Assembly: GCF_014529535.1 (NCBI RefSeq) | Contig: NW_023503374.1 | Location: forward strand, 2,108,001 to 2,172,000 | Origin: Bradysia coprophila | Taxonomy: Eukaryota; Arthropoda; Insecta; Diptera; Sciaridae | Direction of reading: 5' to 3' | DNA: 64,000 bases | In this document: piece by piece, positions 11,301-23,980 of the stretch | How positions within the stretch are numbered: the first letter of the stretch is position 1 | How the letters are laid out: each line of letters starts with the position of its first letter | Made by a program: the position numbers and the translations under genes | Notes under the pieces: generated by a model | The model's database searches: none | What the model saw: only the letters and a program-made list of their open reading frames with translations | Told to the model about the DNA's origin: nothing

Positions 11301-14300
11301 TTTTCGAACATTTTTCGACAAAACTAAGAAAAATGTTTCCCTCGGATGGCAACCGTATACAAGTTTTTCGTATGCAATTTGTCTTATTTGATTTCAATCT
11401 AGAGTCTGCAGGCGTTATGGCAACTAACAAAACATTTTTTTTGTTTATAATGGAAAGATGCATTTTTTAACGGAATTTTTATCATCTCAGGTAAAATTCA
11501 TGGAAATGAGGTGATGACATATTTCGTTTCGTTTTCATGTTTTTATTATCTATCGTCTGTGTGTCATTCGTCTGATTGATTTACCGTCTATAGTAAGCAG
11601 CATCACGTAAAGTTGAGTAGTGTAATGTTACTCAACATACTTTTGTTTTCCCTATGATCGAAAGTTGCTTATTACAACCCTAGGGATGAAAACATGCTAC
11701 ATACGTCAAAAAGCGTACTTTCGATGCCCTCCCTGAAGCAAGTAAAATCCATTACAGAACACGGGATAAAAATGAAAAGTCTCGTTTTAGTGTGTTTATT
11801 GACCTCGGTTACGCCTCGGATCAACAAAATTCACATGAAAACTTATAACACTCGGGAAACGAGTGAAAAGTCTGGTTTTCGTGTGTATTGTTGATCCGAG
11901 GCGACGTCGAGTCAACGTTTTATCCATTGTCATGTAAAAGACTATTTCTTCCCCATTCCACCACGACACAAATAGCATTATAAAATGTTACCATTCTGCA
12001 ATATTAGCCCTATTTTGTTATTTAACATACTTTCCAACCGAACACACATTCATGTGACTCTTTACCCATTTATCGCAGGGTATACATTACATAAACCACA
12101 GTATTGATTGACTGTATGAATATAATAACACCTTCGGCGTATTCACATAGTATAGAATGGTTAAGCCAGCTAAAACATACATACTTGCTGTGGTCATAAC
12201 AATGGAAAACAAATGACTCTCTATTTGACAATATTATTACAAGAAACACATAAAAATTAGAAACCCGAAAAAAATCCGTCTCTCAACAAACACACTTTAC
12301 TCAAACAGACTTTTACAATTTTTTTTTGAATTGTGACCTACCCTAACGAAAATCATAAATTATAACCCGCAAATCGTTTTTGTGACATTTCTTTCGGATT
12401 TAAGGGAAAGTTTCGGTTTCGAGGATTTTTTTTCTCTTCTATCTTGTGCTTGAAAATTGAAATAGAGGACATTATTATGTCGAGAAGAGGTTGAATGGAA
12501 TGGGACATAAATTCGCCCCAGCCATACAAACCTATAACAATAATAAAATTATTGACATCTGAATTAAAGGAGAGTATAGATGTGAGCAGATGCGTTTTGC
12601 GGTTGAAATTATTTGCACCTAATTTATATAATAACACTGAAGTGAAGTGTGAAATTGATTGTACGAAATTAGTCGTACAAATAAATAGACATCAACGCTG
12701 CTTATGGTTTGTTGTTGACCGTATAGATAAACAAAAATGTATTTCGGTGGCTGTTGACAGTTTTATTGTTCATTTGTTTTCCACAGATGCGAAAGAAAGA
12801 TCAGTAGAACAATCAATGAGTCTATTACTTCATTTGATCTTACTTGAAAACATCATCTTTTACTTCATTCGTTTTGCCGAGGTTGTTACATCGTTTGCAT
12901 ATTTAATAAGACCAAATAAGCTAGAGCAAAGCACCATGACTTAGAAGTCTCAGCTCAAAGGATTGAATTAATCCTTAGGTTTCACGAGCAGAAATCCGAT
13001 CGCCAAATTGTCAATCTATTATTTCTTTTTTTTCACTGATGCCCTGTAGCAATAGACAACATCATTATGTTGCCAGTACTGCTCGTTTGATTTATAAGAA
13101 ACAATATTTTTACTAATGAGTGAAGTTGGTTCACAAAAAATAGAGCGCTGACATTAGAAACTTTATGCCGTATTGTATTAGAACTCTAACAGAATTCTAT
13201 AAAAACCTATCATATTTGAGCGTTAGTTTTCAAACAGCATTTCCTCCCTATAAGTAAGACTTTTCATTTTTTAACGACAACGATGATGACAAATGACGAA
13301 CTGTAATCAATGTTCTCCTTTAGCAAAAAATAACATCAAATGAAGTAATAGATTTTGTACCAAAGGTTTTAATAGAAAGAAAAAGTTAGGAGTTGACCTT
13401 CGAACAATAATAAAACTGAAATCATACCTTTTACTACTTCAGCTGTTTCTGGAAACAAAATTCTTCTTCATTGTTATGACTTGCGCCACACACATCCCAT
13501 ATTTCGATAAATTCAATCAACACTACACTTGTCTCTCGATGTAATGTTTTACCTCGGATATATTTCAAGTTATAAAAAGTTTCTATCTTTTCAGACACTT
13601 TTCATCTTTATTTTATGACTTATTTATCCAATTTATAATCCAGCTATTTAAGAACGGTCGGAATAATTAAAATTCGTGTCTGTTAATTTACGAATGCAGT
13701 GCAGTACACAGTTTTATAGAGGTGCAATGGAACAGATTTTTTTCATTTTTTTTTAATTGAATCATGTAGAATAATAATGTTTTCGTTCTCTTTTAAATTA
13801 TGGTCATATTTTATTGGCGTTGTTATAATTATGATGTTGTGAAGGTCTCCTATATCTTCGTTGATACTAAACGTTATACAAGCCGTTGTAAACGTGCAAA
13901 TTTTTATACATTTTTATTATTATTAATCATTTCGTTTTCGTATAATTATTCCGTTTAACGATTACAAGCAATCAAACGTCGTAATACCAATAAATTTGCC
14001 GTTTATTGAATGTTCCCTGTAAATTGTGGATTTATCCACAATTCAGCTTAACGAAGAGAAAATCGCTTAATTGGCGAAATCCCTAAAAGAACTGACATTT
14101 TCATCCACTGATTGAAGTTTGCTTCTTTGTGTTTTTTCACAATATAAACGTATATACCACACTTACGGCGTATGGATATGGATATAATATAAAAACGTCC
14201 AGACACACAATGCCACCAGTTATTTCGAGTAGTGGTAGTTTCCCGTTGATGGTGAATTTAATATTTAATTTGAAATTTGTTGATGGTAGTTCCTTGATCG

Positions 14301-17300
14301 CTCACCAATTCTAACAACACAAAATGACGTTCAAAACAAAGTTTCAACCAAACATTGGTCTACCAATAGTAGGTTACATTGGGGTGTTTTTAATCAACAA
14401 TCTTCGTTAACTGTCTCGCATTCGGCTCGGATATGGAAACTATTCACTAGTCGAAAAACAGTTACAGAAGGAAGTTGCTCATACACTTGGAGTTTGCGAG
14501 TATCACAAAGTTCTCTCTGAATTTATTATTTACGTAGCATCATCCAATGTATTCTGTTGTACTTCCTACCACATGCGAAAGTCGAATTTCACATAAAAAT
14601 TCTTGAAAAATAAGCCGAAAATATTCCAAATTCGGAGGGTGTAAAGTACTATGTAATGGTCAACTTTCGCATAGGACAGGCAGTAAAAACATAAAATTGA
14701 AACTTTCCTTTTTCAAAATGCTGCACAAAGGATAAAACCTGTCATTTTGTACAAGGAAAATGTTTTTGGTCGAATAAAGTTTGGTCGAAACTGCATTGTA
14801 ATCTGTTATCAAAGGTACTAGTTATACCAGTGGTACCATAGGCAGATAGATATGGTATGTTAATAGACAAGAAGTTATTTTTCACGTGGAACAATTAAAT
14901 GAAAACTATCAATTGAAGTGACACGAAACAACGACGAAAATTTCATTTAATTGTAATATAAGACGACAAACATCGAACCGAGTCGTACACATAATTAATT
15001 ATCCTTGGCTAAAAGGGAATTGATACGAGGCGTCATCAGATAAACATATAATATTTCATCGAACAACAACGGGAAAAAAGGTTTACAACAAATTGTTGTC
15101 CCAGTCTCATGTCTTGTAATCCGAAATTTATCTATTCGGTTAATTGAACGTTTCTTCACCGTAAATTGACAGATGAAGAAGAGAGAGACGAAAAAATTTA
15201 TTTGTTCATCAAATCAAGGCTCGTCGTTTATTTCAATTTTTTTTTTTACTTTTTTTCTCGTCTCAAACTCAAAGACTTGCGCGCGTATCAGTCGGTAAAC
15301 GATGTTTTATTCCACCAGAAAAAAAAGACGAAATCTAGTTTCAAATAATCATTTTACGAAATTAAATCATCATTTTGTAATAGGTCGATCAGAAATGTAT
15401 ATATGTGCCGTAGGTAGATCCATATCTATACGTTCTCATCAAGTTGATATGAAAATGTTCCTTCACACATGTTTGAAGATATTCTAATGATCTGATGTAA
15501 AAACTAATATAAATATTTATTCGAGCGTTATGGGCCAGAGAGCGACACACATTCCCATGTATCAGCACACGGACAAATCAGAATCTGAAATCTGTATTGA
15601 ATTGGTTTGATGAGACTTTCATAATTGTGCCTCTTAATTAAACAAAAAAAAAAAAATTGGGTAAAATAGTATCTATGTCCAAAACTCCAGTCTGTGTGCA
15701 GCAACGACATAAAACTTTTATGTCATTGGTGGACAGTGACACTCTGGTAGTGAGGGATTTTTTTCAAAAACAACCTACCAAAATAGTACACATTTTCCAA
15801 TAATGTACCACGCATGGTCTGATGTAACCGCGTAATCAATTTTGAAAACAGACTCAAATGCACTCATTTTCATAGTATTTTGACATAAATAATGAACCAA
15901 AGCACTGTCAAGCACCGAAGCTGACTTTAACATCACTCAATTAGTAGTTTAAAAGACACAGTCAGCTTTGGCACTAGACAGTGCGTTGAATGAACGCATT
16001 CAAGATAAAGCGACCGATTATGAGGAATCGGCCATACCTGGTTATTCACCTTCATTGGCATTTTCCAGTTGAATTTTTCATGTGTGCCCGAGAGGTGTTC
16101 TTCCTAGAAGCCAAAATCACTTCCAAAAAAATTATTTGAGGCTTGTGAGAAAACATGCACTTTTCTCATGGAAATTTCTCCAGTTACACGAAACATACAA
16201 GGTTGTGAGGGGTGTCATAAGAAAGGTAATTTCATATTCTTTCAGGGTCTTTTAAGGGGATTTCGCTTTTTGAATGTTTTTGAAAAGAATCCTCAGTGTA
16301 ATATCGTTAGCTATTGATGCATCGATATCAAAGTGGAATAGAACAATGTGACTACGACATGGGGGTGGCGTTAAAGTTTAAAAACAAAGAAAGAGAAAAA
16401 ATGCTGATCGAAGCAATAAATCTTCCACAATTTGTTGATTGTTTCATTTACGCATTTTCTTTCATTTAACTGCACTGAGAGGCCATAACATATACATTTC
16501 GTCATACCCCATCAAAATGTCATCACCAGTTCTCGCTGATGGGGTGATAAAATAACGATAAATAACATTTACCATCCAGCACATTAATGGCAAACTTGAT
16601 AAAATAAAAGAATTGACTAAGCCAATAGATTCGGTGTAACCGCACTGTGTGTAACCGTTAAAAGAATTAAAGTCCCTTTCATCCCAGTTGTTATTGTTTA
16701 CTGGGGTGTAAACATACGTATATCAAACGTGCATTTTCCCAGATTATGCTAGTTTTCCATTATTTGATTCGTCAACGGTGGAAAACGATTTTCTTTTTTG
16801 TGAAATTTTTCAAAATTGTTGTTGTATCGATTGATACCGTAAATATGTAGGGCGGTTGTGCGGATTAAATTTCCCACATTTTACTTTCTAGTTTGTTGAT
16901 CTCTACAAAGTCCTCCAAACCCATTCCGTTCCCCAATAAAATTCCAATTATGATTAGTCGTCAATCGTCGTTGGTTTTTTCATCGAACCAACCACTTATA
17001 ATGACAATTATTCGCTTAATTGATTATCACAAAAATAATGAACGGAACATTCTCCCGAATCACCAGTAAAAGATACTGTTTCCGATATGGATGGACATCA
17101 ATATTTTTATTCAGAAACGTATGCTGCCTGAAATCGTAGTCAGTCCCGTACATATAACTATATGGCCAATATATTTAACTGGATCCCATATCTTTATCAT
17201 CCATAACTTACAATGCGGTAATATAATCAAACGACCATGACAAATCCTCTACAAAAGGGAATCAATTGATTGCCAGTAAATACTTGAGTCGATTTGCTTG

Positions 17301-17774
17301 ACCATTTTCAATATTCTATCAGGAAAAGGCATATTATATGAATGGTGTGTGTATGTGAGCCAAAGGCGATATATTACATTGTTCGTTTGGAAATGTTGTC
17401 TATATATAACCGAAACGTCTTTTAAGCATTTAAACGCATAAGAATGTGTGAGATTGATTGGTTTTATTATTATAATAGCTGTAATAGAGCTGGGATATTG
17501 AAATTGTGTTTTATATTGTATGGCAAAATGGGATTTTATTAATTTCTGTCTTTTCTCTTCTTTTCCATTGAAATGGACTAGGTTTCGGACATGCCTGAAA
17601 ATGGCTGATTCATCAGACGCAACAATGGTCGGTAAACTGTTCTTTAACATCGTACAGACAAAGTGTTTCGTTTTAAAGCCAGAACGAATTTGCAAGAAAC
17701 GATCGTGGTGGGGCAAATGTGAGAAGAAAGTGGTGAGAAAGCGGGCACACTTAAGGGACAACCGAAAGTTTTGA
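4929..17774 (+). CDS. secreted group III (bee-venom type) phospholipase A2, 5' end missing
   Basis: This enzyme hydrolyses the sn-2 acyl bond of phospholipids in a calcium-dependent way, normally after secretion. Exons read from splice sites: 4929-5390, then 9335-9556 and/or 10190-10417, then 17582-17774. Every junction has the same phase (two bases before, one after), so skipping or including either catalytic exon keeps the frame. The catalytic exons carry the Ca-binding WCGxG loop, the CCRxHD catalytic site and the CxCD element; the last exon starts FRTCLKMA and runs through VGKLFFN, QTKCF and KKRSWWGKC to a basic tail. This order matches insect group III sPLA2s. The 4929 exon encodes the hydrophilic N-terminal region typical of the longer insect paralogues. 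The signal-peptide exon was not found; Met at 4963 is a possible start, but the frame stays open upstream to the splice site. An AATAAA lies at 17948. Confidence 0.85.
6381..6740. repeat. 20-bp tandem satellite, 18 copies
   Basis: Units of TTTTCTGAACGATAATATCG are repeated head to tail 18 times, nearly identical, with a few ATGTCG variants and a degenerate last unit. Each unit contains CGATAATATCG, an 11-bp perfect palindrome around a central A. It lies in the phospholipase intron. There are no spacers. Confidence 0.95.
6860..7065. mobile_element. foldback/MITE-like inverted repeat
   Basis: CTGAAAACAAACGAGACATT near 6878 is the near-perfect inverse of the GCCTCGTTTGTTTTCAG block ending at 7045, and weaker pairing continues outward through TAAGAAT blocks. 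No coding content; target duplication not clear. Confidence 0.5.
8850..9003. repeat. long intronic hairpin
   Basis: ATTTTGTGATGAAAGCAAACT at the left pairs with AGTTTGCTTTCATCACAAAAT at the right, and GACTGTCTTTTCGA with TCGAAAAGACAG further in, giving a stem of about 60 bp. It ends about 330 bp before the first catalytic exon of the phospholipase gene. Confidence 0.75.
9048..9175. repeat. second intronic hairpin
   Basis: TTACTACCTGTCCCATGCGA at the left is inverted as the TCGCTTGGGGCAGGTAGTAA block at the right, with AAAGTT/AACTTT extending the stem. With the preceding hairpin it forms one repeat whose relative lies at 14440-14700. Confidence 0.65.
9335..9556 (+). CDS. phospholipase A2 catalytic exon, version a
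   Basis: A 222-bp exon between ACGTTAG and the rather weak donor GAG/GTTAGC. It encodes KKRSLSDW, then TKWCGRG (calcium loop), ELGG, and KCCRRHDHC with the catalytic His-Asp pair and the Cys one residue after it, as in bee venom PLA2. It ends HCSCDM, retaining the Asp of the CxCD catalytic element. Length is a multiple of three and phases at both ends equal those of version b, so the two are interchangeable. Neither a frameshift nor a stop is present. Confidence 0.85.
10190..10417 (+). CDS. phospholipase A2 catalytic exon, version b
   Basis: A 228-bp exon between TTGCAG and AAG/GTAAAA, with the same phases as version a. It encodes KRRDL, then [14 protein letters not shown], and [10 protein letters not shown]: the His-Asp pair is kept, but one residue is inserted before the next Cys compared with version a and bee venom PLA2. 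It ends HCKCDE. Joined to the last exon it reads CDERFRTCLK, as expected for the family. The two versions share the domain plan but have clearly diverged, so the duplication is not recent. Confidence 0.85.
10418..17581 (+). other. 7.2-kb intron of the phospholipase gene
   Basis: Bounded by the donor after version b and the acceptor ACTAG before the last exon. I see no coding exon inside. Open frames at 12495-12944 and elsewhere lack recognisable domains. A repeat related to 8925-9175 lies at 14440-14700. Confidence 0.5.
14440..14700. repeat. dispersed copy of the 8925-9175 repeat
   Basis: Shares in order GTCGAAAA.ACAGTTAC, GTTGCTC, CATCCAATGTATTCT, CATGCGAAAGT and AATGGTCAACTTTCGC with 8930-9165, at obvious but incomplete identity. 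It is a diverged copy of the same non-coding element. Confidence 0.7.
17582..17774 (+). CDS. phospholipase A2 terminal exon
   Basis: Starts after ACTAG and ends at TGA 17772-17774. It encodes 63 residues plus one split codon: [20 protein letters not shown], then the basic KKRSWWGKC and KRAHLRDN tail. Cys spacing follows the C-terminal part of insect group III sPLA2. The phase fits both catalytic exons. An antisense frame of 170 codons overlaps it and is a shadow. Confidence 0.85.
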
Positions 17775-19900
17775 ATTTAAGCAAAGTGACTTGGGACTCC
17801 CAAGCTGGGAGTGATAGTCTGGTGCGAGTTGTTCTTTCGCTCATAGAGGATGTAAAAAAGCGATATTTTTTGATGATTATAGCAGATTGAGGTTACCACG
17901 ACTTCAGCATCTCATGTTGCCAAGCATCTCATGTTACAAAAATACGAAATAAATGCAAAAGTTGTAGATGGCGCTGTTATTCAAGATTACATCCGATATG
18001 ATACAGGCATGTGATAGCTCAAAATTGGTCGAAATTGACAACTCTACAAAAGTCTGTCAGAAAACCTTTGAGATGACGTCTAATATGGCCGCCACAAAAA
18101 ATGAAAATATGCTTAGCTCGGCCAAATTACTTCATATATGTTGCGTGTGATGAGAAACGAGTAATTTATCTCAATCTCAACATCCAATATGAGCGAAACG
18201 GTTTCTTTTTTTTGACAACTCGAACCAGACTACGAATGCAAGAAATGAAAATTAGAATTTATTTATTGCAATGAAAAAAATGTTTCCTAAAATTGAATCA
18301 AATTATTTATTGACGAGATGTACATAATTATAGGCTAATGATTAAATAGATATATTATACATCGCTATGTAGGCTATATGAATGCTGTATACACTTAACT
18401 TCTTGTTAATGTTCATAGCAAAAATGTGATGTGTCGTGTCAAAGTTAAATTAGATTGTCGTCTGCTCAGACGATTCAGCAATGAACTGAATACTTTAATT
18501 TAAAAAAAAGTTACAGATGCGCTTGCCGATTGTCAAAGGTCAGAAACCTTTAAATTATTATGAGTTTAGTGTTGCTATGAGAGATGTTTGCCCGCTTATG
18601 CCAGCAATACAATACCTTCAACATTTCAAAGGTTAAATTGCTTTTGCATTCGAATTTGTTGAAGCTATAACTCACGACATTTCGATCGGGAGAAATTTGC
18701 ATGAATTAAGTGGTTAAACAAAGTGAAGTAAAAGATTTTGTGACATGAAGCAACACTTTATAGATCATCTTCAAGGCTGTTTGAAATGCCATCCACGTCA
18801 AAAGATCCCATCCACGTTAACAAAAATCTCATAAAAATGAACGAAACTTAAGTGAGGTTACGTCTGAAAGTACCGTATCTTGAAAATGATCAGTAAACAA
18901 TTCGGCAAAAGCCGATTTGTTCCTTCGTCTAAAAATGATTTATCTTTATTGAGACTCCAGCAACTGCATTACTTTTGCAATATTTTATTAAGAACTTCGA
19001 GCTAGACCGTCATCATCACATAAAAATTAAATTTATTTTTACGGGTAACGAACTTATGTATAAATTAAGAATGTTAAATATTTCATTTAAAATTGCGGAA
19101 ATTAGTATAAGATTATGACTCTGTAAATAGATAGGCGATAAGGTGAAAATTTCGTTAAAACCAACCATGACAACTAGCTGTAAGGTTACTCTCAGAAAAA
19201 TGGGGAAATTCAGTGACGACAATATAAAATATGAAAAATTGAAAATGTATCACGATTAGTCAAAACGAATTAAATTTTGAGAATCTAAGCAGGGACTCAC
19301 GTATACAATAAGTTAAAACAAAAATATTTAATGTTCTATGCGTCCATCCATCATAGTGATTCTGAATCCAGTTTTATGATGAAATACCAACGCACCTACT
19401 AGTGCGTTGTGATATAGATGTGACATCGTACTAATATGATCGATTTTGAACATATATGAAATTAGAAATTGCATTTAATTTGAATGTAAAAGTCAATGTT
19501 TTATATGGGAAGGTTACGCCTGTCACTGGGGCCGTAAAAGTCTATTGAACTTTCATAAAAAATTGTAGCGCGATTTCCATTCTGTTGAAATTGCGTGCTG
19601 AAATGCAGTTGAAGTTACCGATAGCCACCATGTTTTTTTTCACAGTGAAATAATGGCGATCAACGTACCTTCTCATACACAACCTTGGTAAAAGTGATGT
19701 GGGCGCTTACGTTTCTTTCTACTTTTTTTTAACTCTGCATTCTGTGCGAAGAAAGAAGTGGAAATCAATTTCATGTATCGGTTGATGTCAGTGCGTGCAT
19801 TGAAGTCTAAACAAGCTTAATTTTTGCCAATATAAATAAGAGGAATGGAAACCAATCAGTGTTTCGAGATACTTAATTTATGTAAATAGAATTTATAATA
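17775..19900. other. intergenic, no gene seen
   Basis: Contains an AATAAA at 17948-17953 that may end the phospholipase transcript. Otherwise I recognise no gene, RNA or clear repeat. Confidence 0.4.
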
Positions 19901-21008
19901 GGGTGTGTCGATTTCAATTATTTTTTTTAGTCATTCCGGGTTCCGCCCTACCGCGATTCACCCTCGCACTAGCAATAATAATCAGCAATTTTTTTTTTCT
20001 AAGTCAATATAAGCTTGCACCGTTACTTTTTCAAAAATTTTCGAGCTTTTGCAAAGTTTTCACTCTGTACGGCATCTAGAGGGTCTACTAGAACATACAA
20101 AAATTAAAAAAAGTTAAAAAAATGTTTTACCGTCATTTTGGTATAGCATCAAGTTTCACCGAGGTGGAATTTTCAAGAATTTTGTAAGTGGAAAAGTCAT
20201 CTCACCTGGGTGAATTTTTTTCAAGCTATTGTTGTGATAGCTCATTTTGTAGGTATTTCAATAGCGCATCCAGTAAACGTACAGTTTCGATAGGTAAATT
20301 TAAATATTTTTTGGTTTCACTGTTGGAAGGCCCAAAAATGGGGCATTTCTTTGGGTATTTTCGAAAACATAACAAATTGGCTTCTCTTAAAAAACGAAAT
20401 CTTACTATTTTCAGCTTTTAAATGTGTTATTCATGAATAATATTTGAATTTCTGTCAAAATTTTTCATTTACTTGCTGTATTTAAAATGTTAATTGTCTC
20501 CATACTCGAAGAAATGCCCAATTTTTGGGCCTTCCAACAGCGAAACCAAAAAATATTTAAATTTATCTATCTAAACTGTATGTTTGCTGGATGCGCTATT
20601 GAAATACCTACAAAATGAGCTATCACAACAATAGCTTGAAAAAAATTCACCCAGGTGAGATGACTTTTCCACTTACAAAATTCTTGAAAATTCCACCTCG
20701 GTGAAACTTGATGCTATACCGAAATGACGGTAAAACATTTTTTTAACTTTTTTTAATTTTTGTATGTTCTAGTAGACCCTCTAGATGCCGTACAGAGTGA
20801 AAACTTTGCAAAAGCATCTGTAGATTTTTTTTGGTTCGGACCCATAATCCAGCTATCTCGTGTAGCTCGAAAATTTTTGAAAAAGTGACGGTGCAAGCTT
20901 ATATTGACTTAGAAAAAAAAAATTTTTGCTGATTATTATTGCTAGTGCGAGGGTGAATCGCGGTAGGGCGGAACCCGGAATGACTAAAAAAAATAATTGA
21001 AATCGACA
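19901..21008. mobile_element. 1.1-kb foldback element, interrupted near its right end
   Basis: GGGTGTGTCGATTTCAATT at the left is the inverse of AATTGAAATCGACA at the right, and the arms (about 19901-20372 and 20503-21008) pair almost throughout, around a short AT-rich loop. The right arm has about 50 bp (20813-20863) missing from the left arm. The last bases of the right end, ACACCC, lie at 29319-29324 after the BEL insertion; TA flanks the whole element (19899-19900 and 29325-29326). No coding capacity. Confidence 0.85.
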
Positions 21009-21192
21009 TGTTCAGACCAATCTGAACTTTTGTTTATCTTAATAGTTGGCACAGTCAATTAAGTTTCTAAATTATGTAATGTCAAGCATTGTACTGTGCA
21101 ATTTAGTTCATATTATAACGTTGATCTATAAACAACAGTCTTTTGATTCGACATAAAATAATTGAACCTGAGAAACCGATATTCCTTAAACA
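21009..21192 (+). repeat. left (5') LTR of the BEL/Pao element
   Basis: 184 bp beginning TGTTCAGACCAATCTGAAC and ending TTCCTTAAACA. It opens with a short inverted repeat (TTCAGA/TCTGAA). It is repeated at 29131-29314 and, as TTCCCTAAACA-ending versions, inside the array. Confidence 0.9.
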
Positions 21193-21194
21193 TT

Positions 21195-21212
21195 TGGGGG
21201 CTCAACCGGGAT
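21195..21212 (+). promoter_or_regulatory. candidate primer-binding site (tRNA-Pro-like)
   Basis: TGGGGGCTCAACCGGGAT begins two bases after the 5' LTR. It closely resembles the tRNA-Pro primer-binding site TGGGGGCTCGTCCGGGAT, differing in a few central bases. A different tRNA with a better match cannot be excluded. Confidence 0.6.
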
Positions 21213-21331
21213 GTCGGTTGCTCAACCGTTTGTTTATTTAATTCGCGTTGTAGTTGTGAGAGAAATCGGCTGTTTTTTTATCAAATTATCGGTCGATGAA
21301 AGTTTATGTTCCGACAAGTGCGAACAATCGC

Positions 21332-21838
21332 GTTCTAAGACAATAGACATTTTTGTGAATCATTCAAATTTGTATGTTTGTGAAAAGAATCAAATGGTTC
21401 TAGTTGTTTCATCGAAAAGATACGATTAAAAGAGTCAAGTGTTCAGCGAGTTGGAAGTTTTACGATTTGTGCCCATTTTCTCAATGTTCATTTGTGAGAA
21501 AAACGTGGATGGAAACAAAAGGTCGCTGGTTAACAAAAGATCCACGTTGTCTCAAAAAGACGCTTCGAGAATAATCATCGAATTGCAGTTTCATGTAGTG
21601 GCTCATGGATTGGCTTCGTGCTCTACTGTCTTTCAGTGTTCAATAATGACAGAGAAGCTGATTTTCGACTACAAATTGGTGCATTCGAGTATCACTATGC
21701 AATTAGTGTATGCCAGTACAGCTTGGTTGACGTCACCATTTCTTTGTTTCAAAGTTATCGTGTGCAATAATCGTCTACCAAAGACAATCAATGGAGTAGA
21801 GCAGTGGTCATTTTATGGTTTCATCAACGTTATAATAT
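21332..21838 (+). pseudogene. truncated head copy of the BEL body
   Basis: Matches the start of the four internal bodies but differs at several bases, lacks about 40 bp between two GTTTCA repeats, and stops abruptly at a junction with an inverted partial LTR (GGTTTCA/TCAACGTTATAATATG). A TAA breaks its frame at 21427-21429. Confidence 0.7.
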
Positions 21839-21999
21839 GAACTAAATTGCACAGTACAATGCTTGACATTACATAATTTAGAAACTTAATTGACTGTGCC
21901 AACTATTAAGATAAACAAAAGTTCAGATTGGTCTGAACATACTCCCGGCCATGTTCCGACAAGTGCGAACAATCGCGTTCTAAGACAATAGACATTTTT

Positions 22000-23358
22000 G
22001 TGAATCATTCAAATTTGTATGTTTGTGAAAAGAATCAAATGGTTCTAGTTGTTTCATCGAAAAGATACGATTTAAAGAGTCAAGTGTTCAGCGAGTTGGA
22101 AGTTTTACGATTTGTGCCCATTCTCTCAATGTTCATTTGTGAGAAAAACGTGGATGGAAACAAAAGGTCGCTGGTTAACAAAAGATCCACGTTGTCTCAA
22201 AAAGACGCTTCGAGAATAATCATCGAATTGCAGTTTCATGTAGTGGCTCATGGATTGGCTTCGTGCTCTACTGTCTTTCAGTGTTCAATAATGACAGAGA
22301 AGCTGATTTTCGACTACAAATTGCATTCCAGTATCATTATGCAATTAGTGTATGCCAGTACAGCTTGGTTGACGTCACCATTTCTTTGTTTCAATTGTGG
22401 TGATATGCAACGCACATATGATCGGAGTTTCAAAGTTATTGTGTGCAATAATCGTCTACCAAAGACAATCAATGGAGTAGAGCAGTGGTCATTTTATGGT
22501 TTCAATTTTGGTCAACTGCGATCCGTACAGCGAAAACCGGAATTTACAATTTTGACTTTATGTGTTTCAATAGTCAAACATCATCGAGTATTCCACATTT
22601 CAATCGTTTGTTCGATTAAAGTTTCATTTCGAGCATTGGTTTCGGCGTCTCATAACGGATCAAGCAATCATTCCAGTTCGTCTTTAAGCGTGTCAAAGGC
22701 CGAACGAGTCGGAAGTTGCAAGGCTGACAGATCAGCTGGATTTATTCATCTTGCAGTAATTGTTCCAACTGCCGTTTCTTCGTATTATTGTGGTCAATTG
22801 CAGACAGTCAATGGAGTATCAATGTGTGAACAATTAGCGGAATGTTTCTCGACTTGTTTATGGAACATGAGTAGTCTTCAACATCGTTCGCTGGAGAATG
22901 AAGCGCTCCATGGTATCCGAAAACGATTATCCAAGAGATTCATCAGTCGTCGGGCAAAACCTGCCATTATGTACAACAAAAATGCTGCGAATTTTGTGGA
23001 CTGGATAACAGAGCTTTCTAAGGCACAGCAGAGCGCACTGAGAGAACAAATGGACGAAATAGTCGCTTTATTTACCAACGACGGCGTCGATTGGGAATTC
23101 AATCCTACAACAGCAAGTAATTTCGGAGGAATTTGGGAAGCAGCAGTGCAATCAATGAAGTTTCACCTCAAACAAATTGTTGGGTCGTCACATCTCACGT
23201 TTAAGGAGCTGACAATTCTTTTTTGTCAAATCGAGTGCGCATTTATTTCGAGACCAATGTGCAGCCTGACCGATGAGGATTTGAATTTGAGTTTATTTTT
23301 GAGTAAATTTTTCCGTTTCATTCATTTTATCTTCCGAGCCAATTTCATTTCATTTTGA
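22000..23358 (+). pseudogene. integrase-derived ORF, unit 1
   Basis: A 452-codon frame whose last third (about residues 315-425) resembles BEL/Pao integrase: a beta strand before an NxANF stretch, the APHFGG-like SNFGGIWEAAV segment around 372-382, and a CSLTDEDLN end. The catalytic Asp normally in the YSDNG-like motif is replaced (YNKNA near 324-328), while the later Glu in GGIWE is present, so it should be inactive. The first 300 codons match nothing I recognise and are probably rearranged gag/pol remains. Confidence 0.7.
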
Positions 23359-23595
23359 ATTTTTTGTGTTAGTTTTATTTGAAGACGATTTATAATGTCT
23401 TGGCCGGGAGTATGTTCAGACCAATCTGAACTTTTGTTTATCTTAATAGTTGGCACAGTCAATTAAGTTTCTAAATTATGTAATGTCAAGCATTGTACTG
23501 TGCAATTTAGTTCATATTATAACGTTGATCTATAAACAACAGTCTTTTGATTCGACATAAAATAATTGAACCTGAGAAACCGATATTCCCTAAAC

Positions 23596-23802
<207 letters not shown>

Positions 23803-23980
23803 GATCAACGTTATAATATGAACTAAATTGCACAGTACAATGCTTGACATTACATAATTTAGAAACTTAATTGACTGTGCCAACTATTAAGATAAACAAA
23901 AGTTCAGATTGGTCTGAACATACTCCCGGCCATGTTCCGACAAGTGCGAACAATCGCGTTCTAAGACAATAGACATTTTT

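Noticed and set aside
12495-12944. 149-codon frame in the phospholipase intron
   Set aside because: No recognisable domain, overlapped by an antisense frame, no splice support; likely chance.
17249-17761. 170-codon minus-strand frame
   Set aside because: Antisense to the phospholipase terminal exon and adjacent intron; no domain and AT-rich composition.
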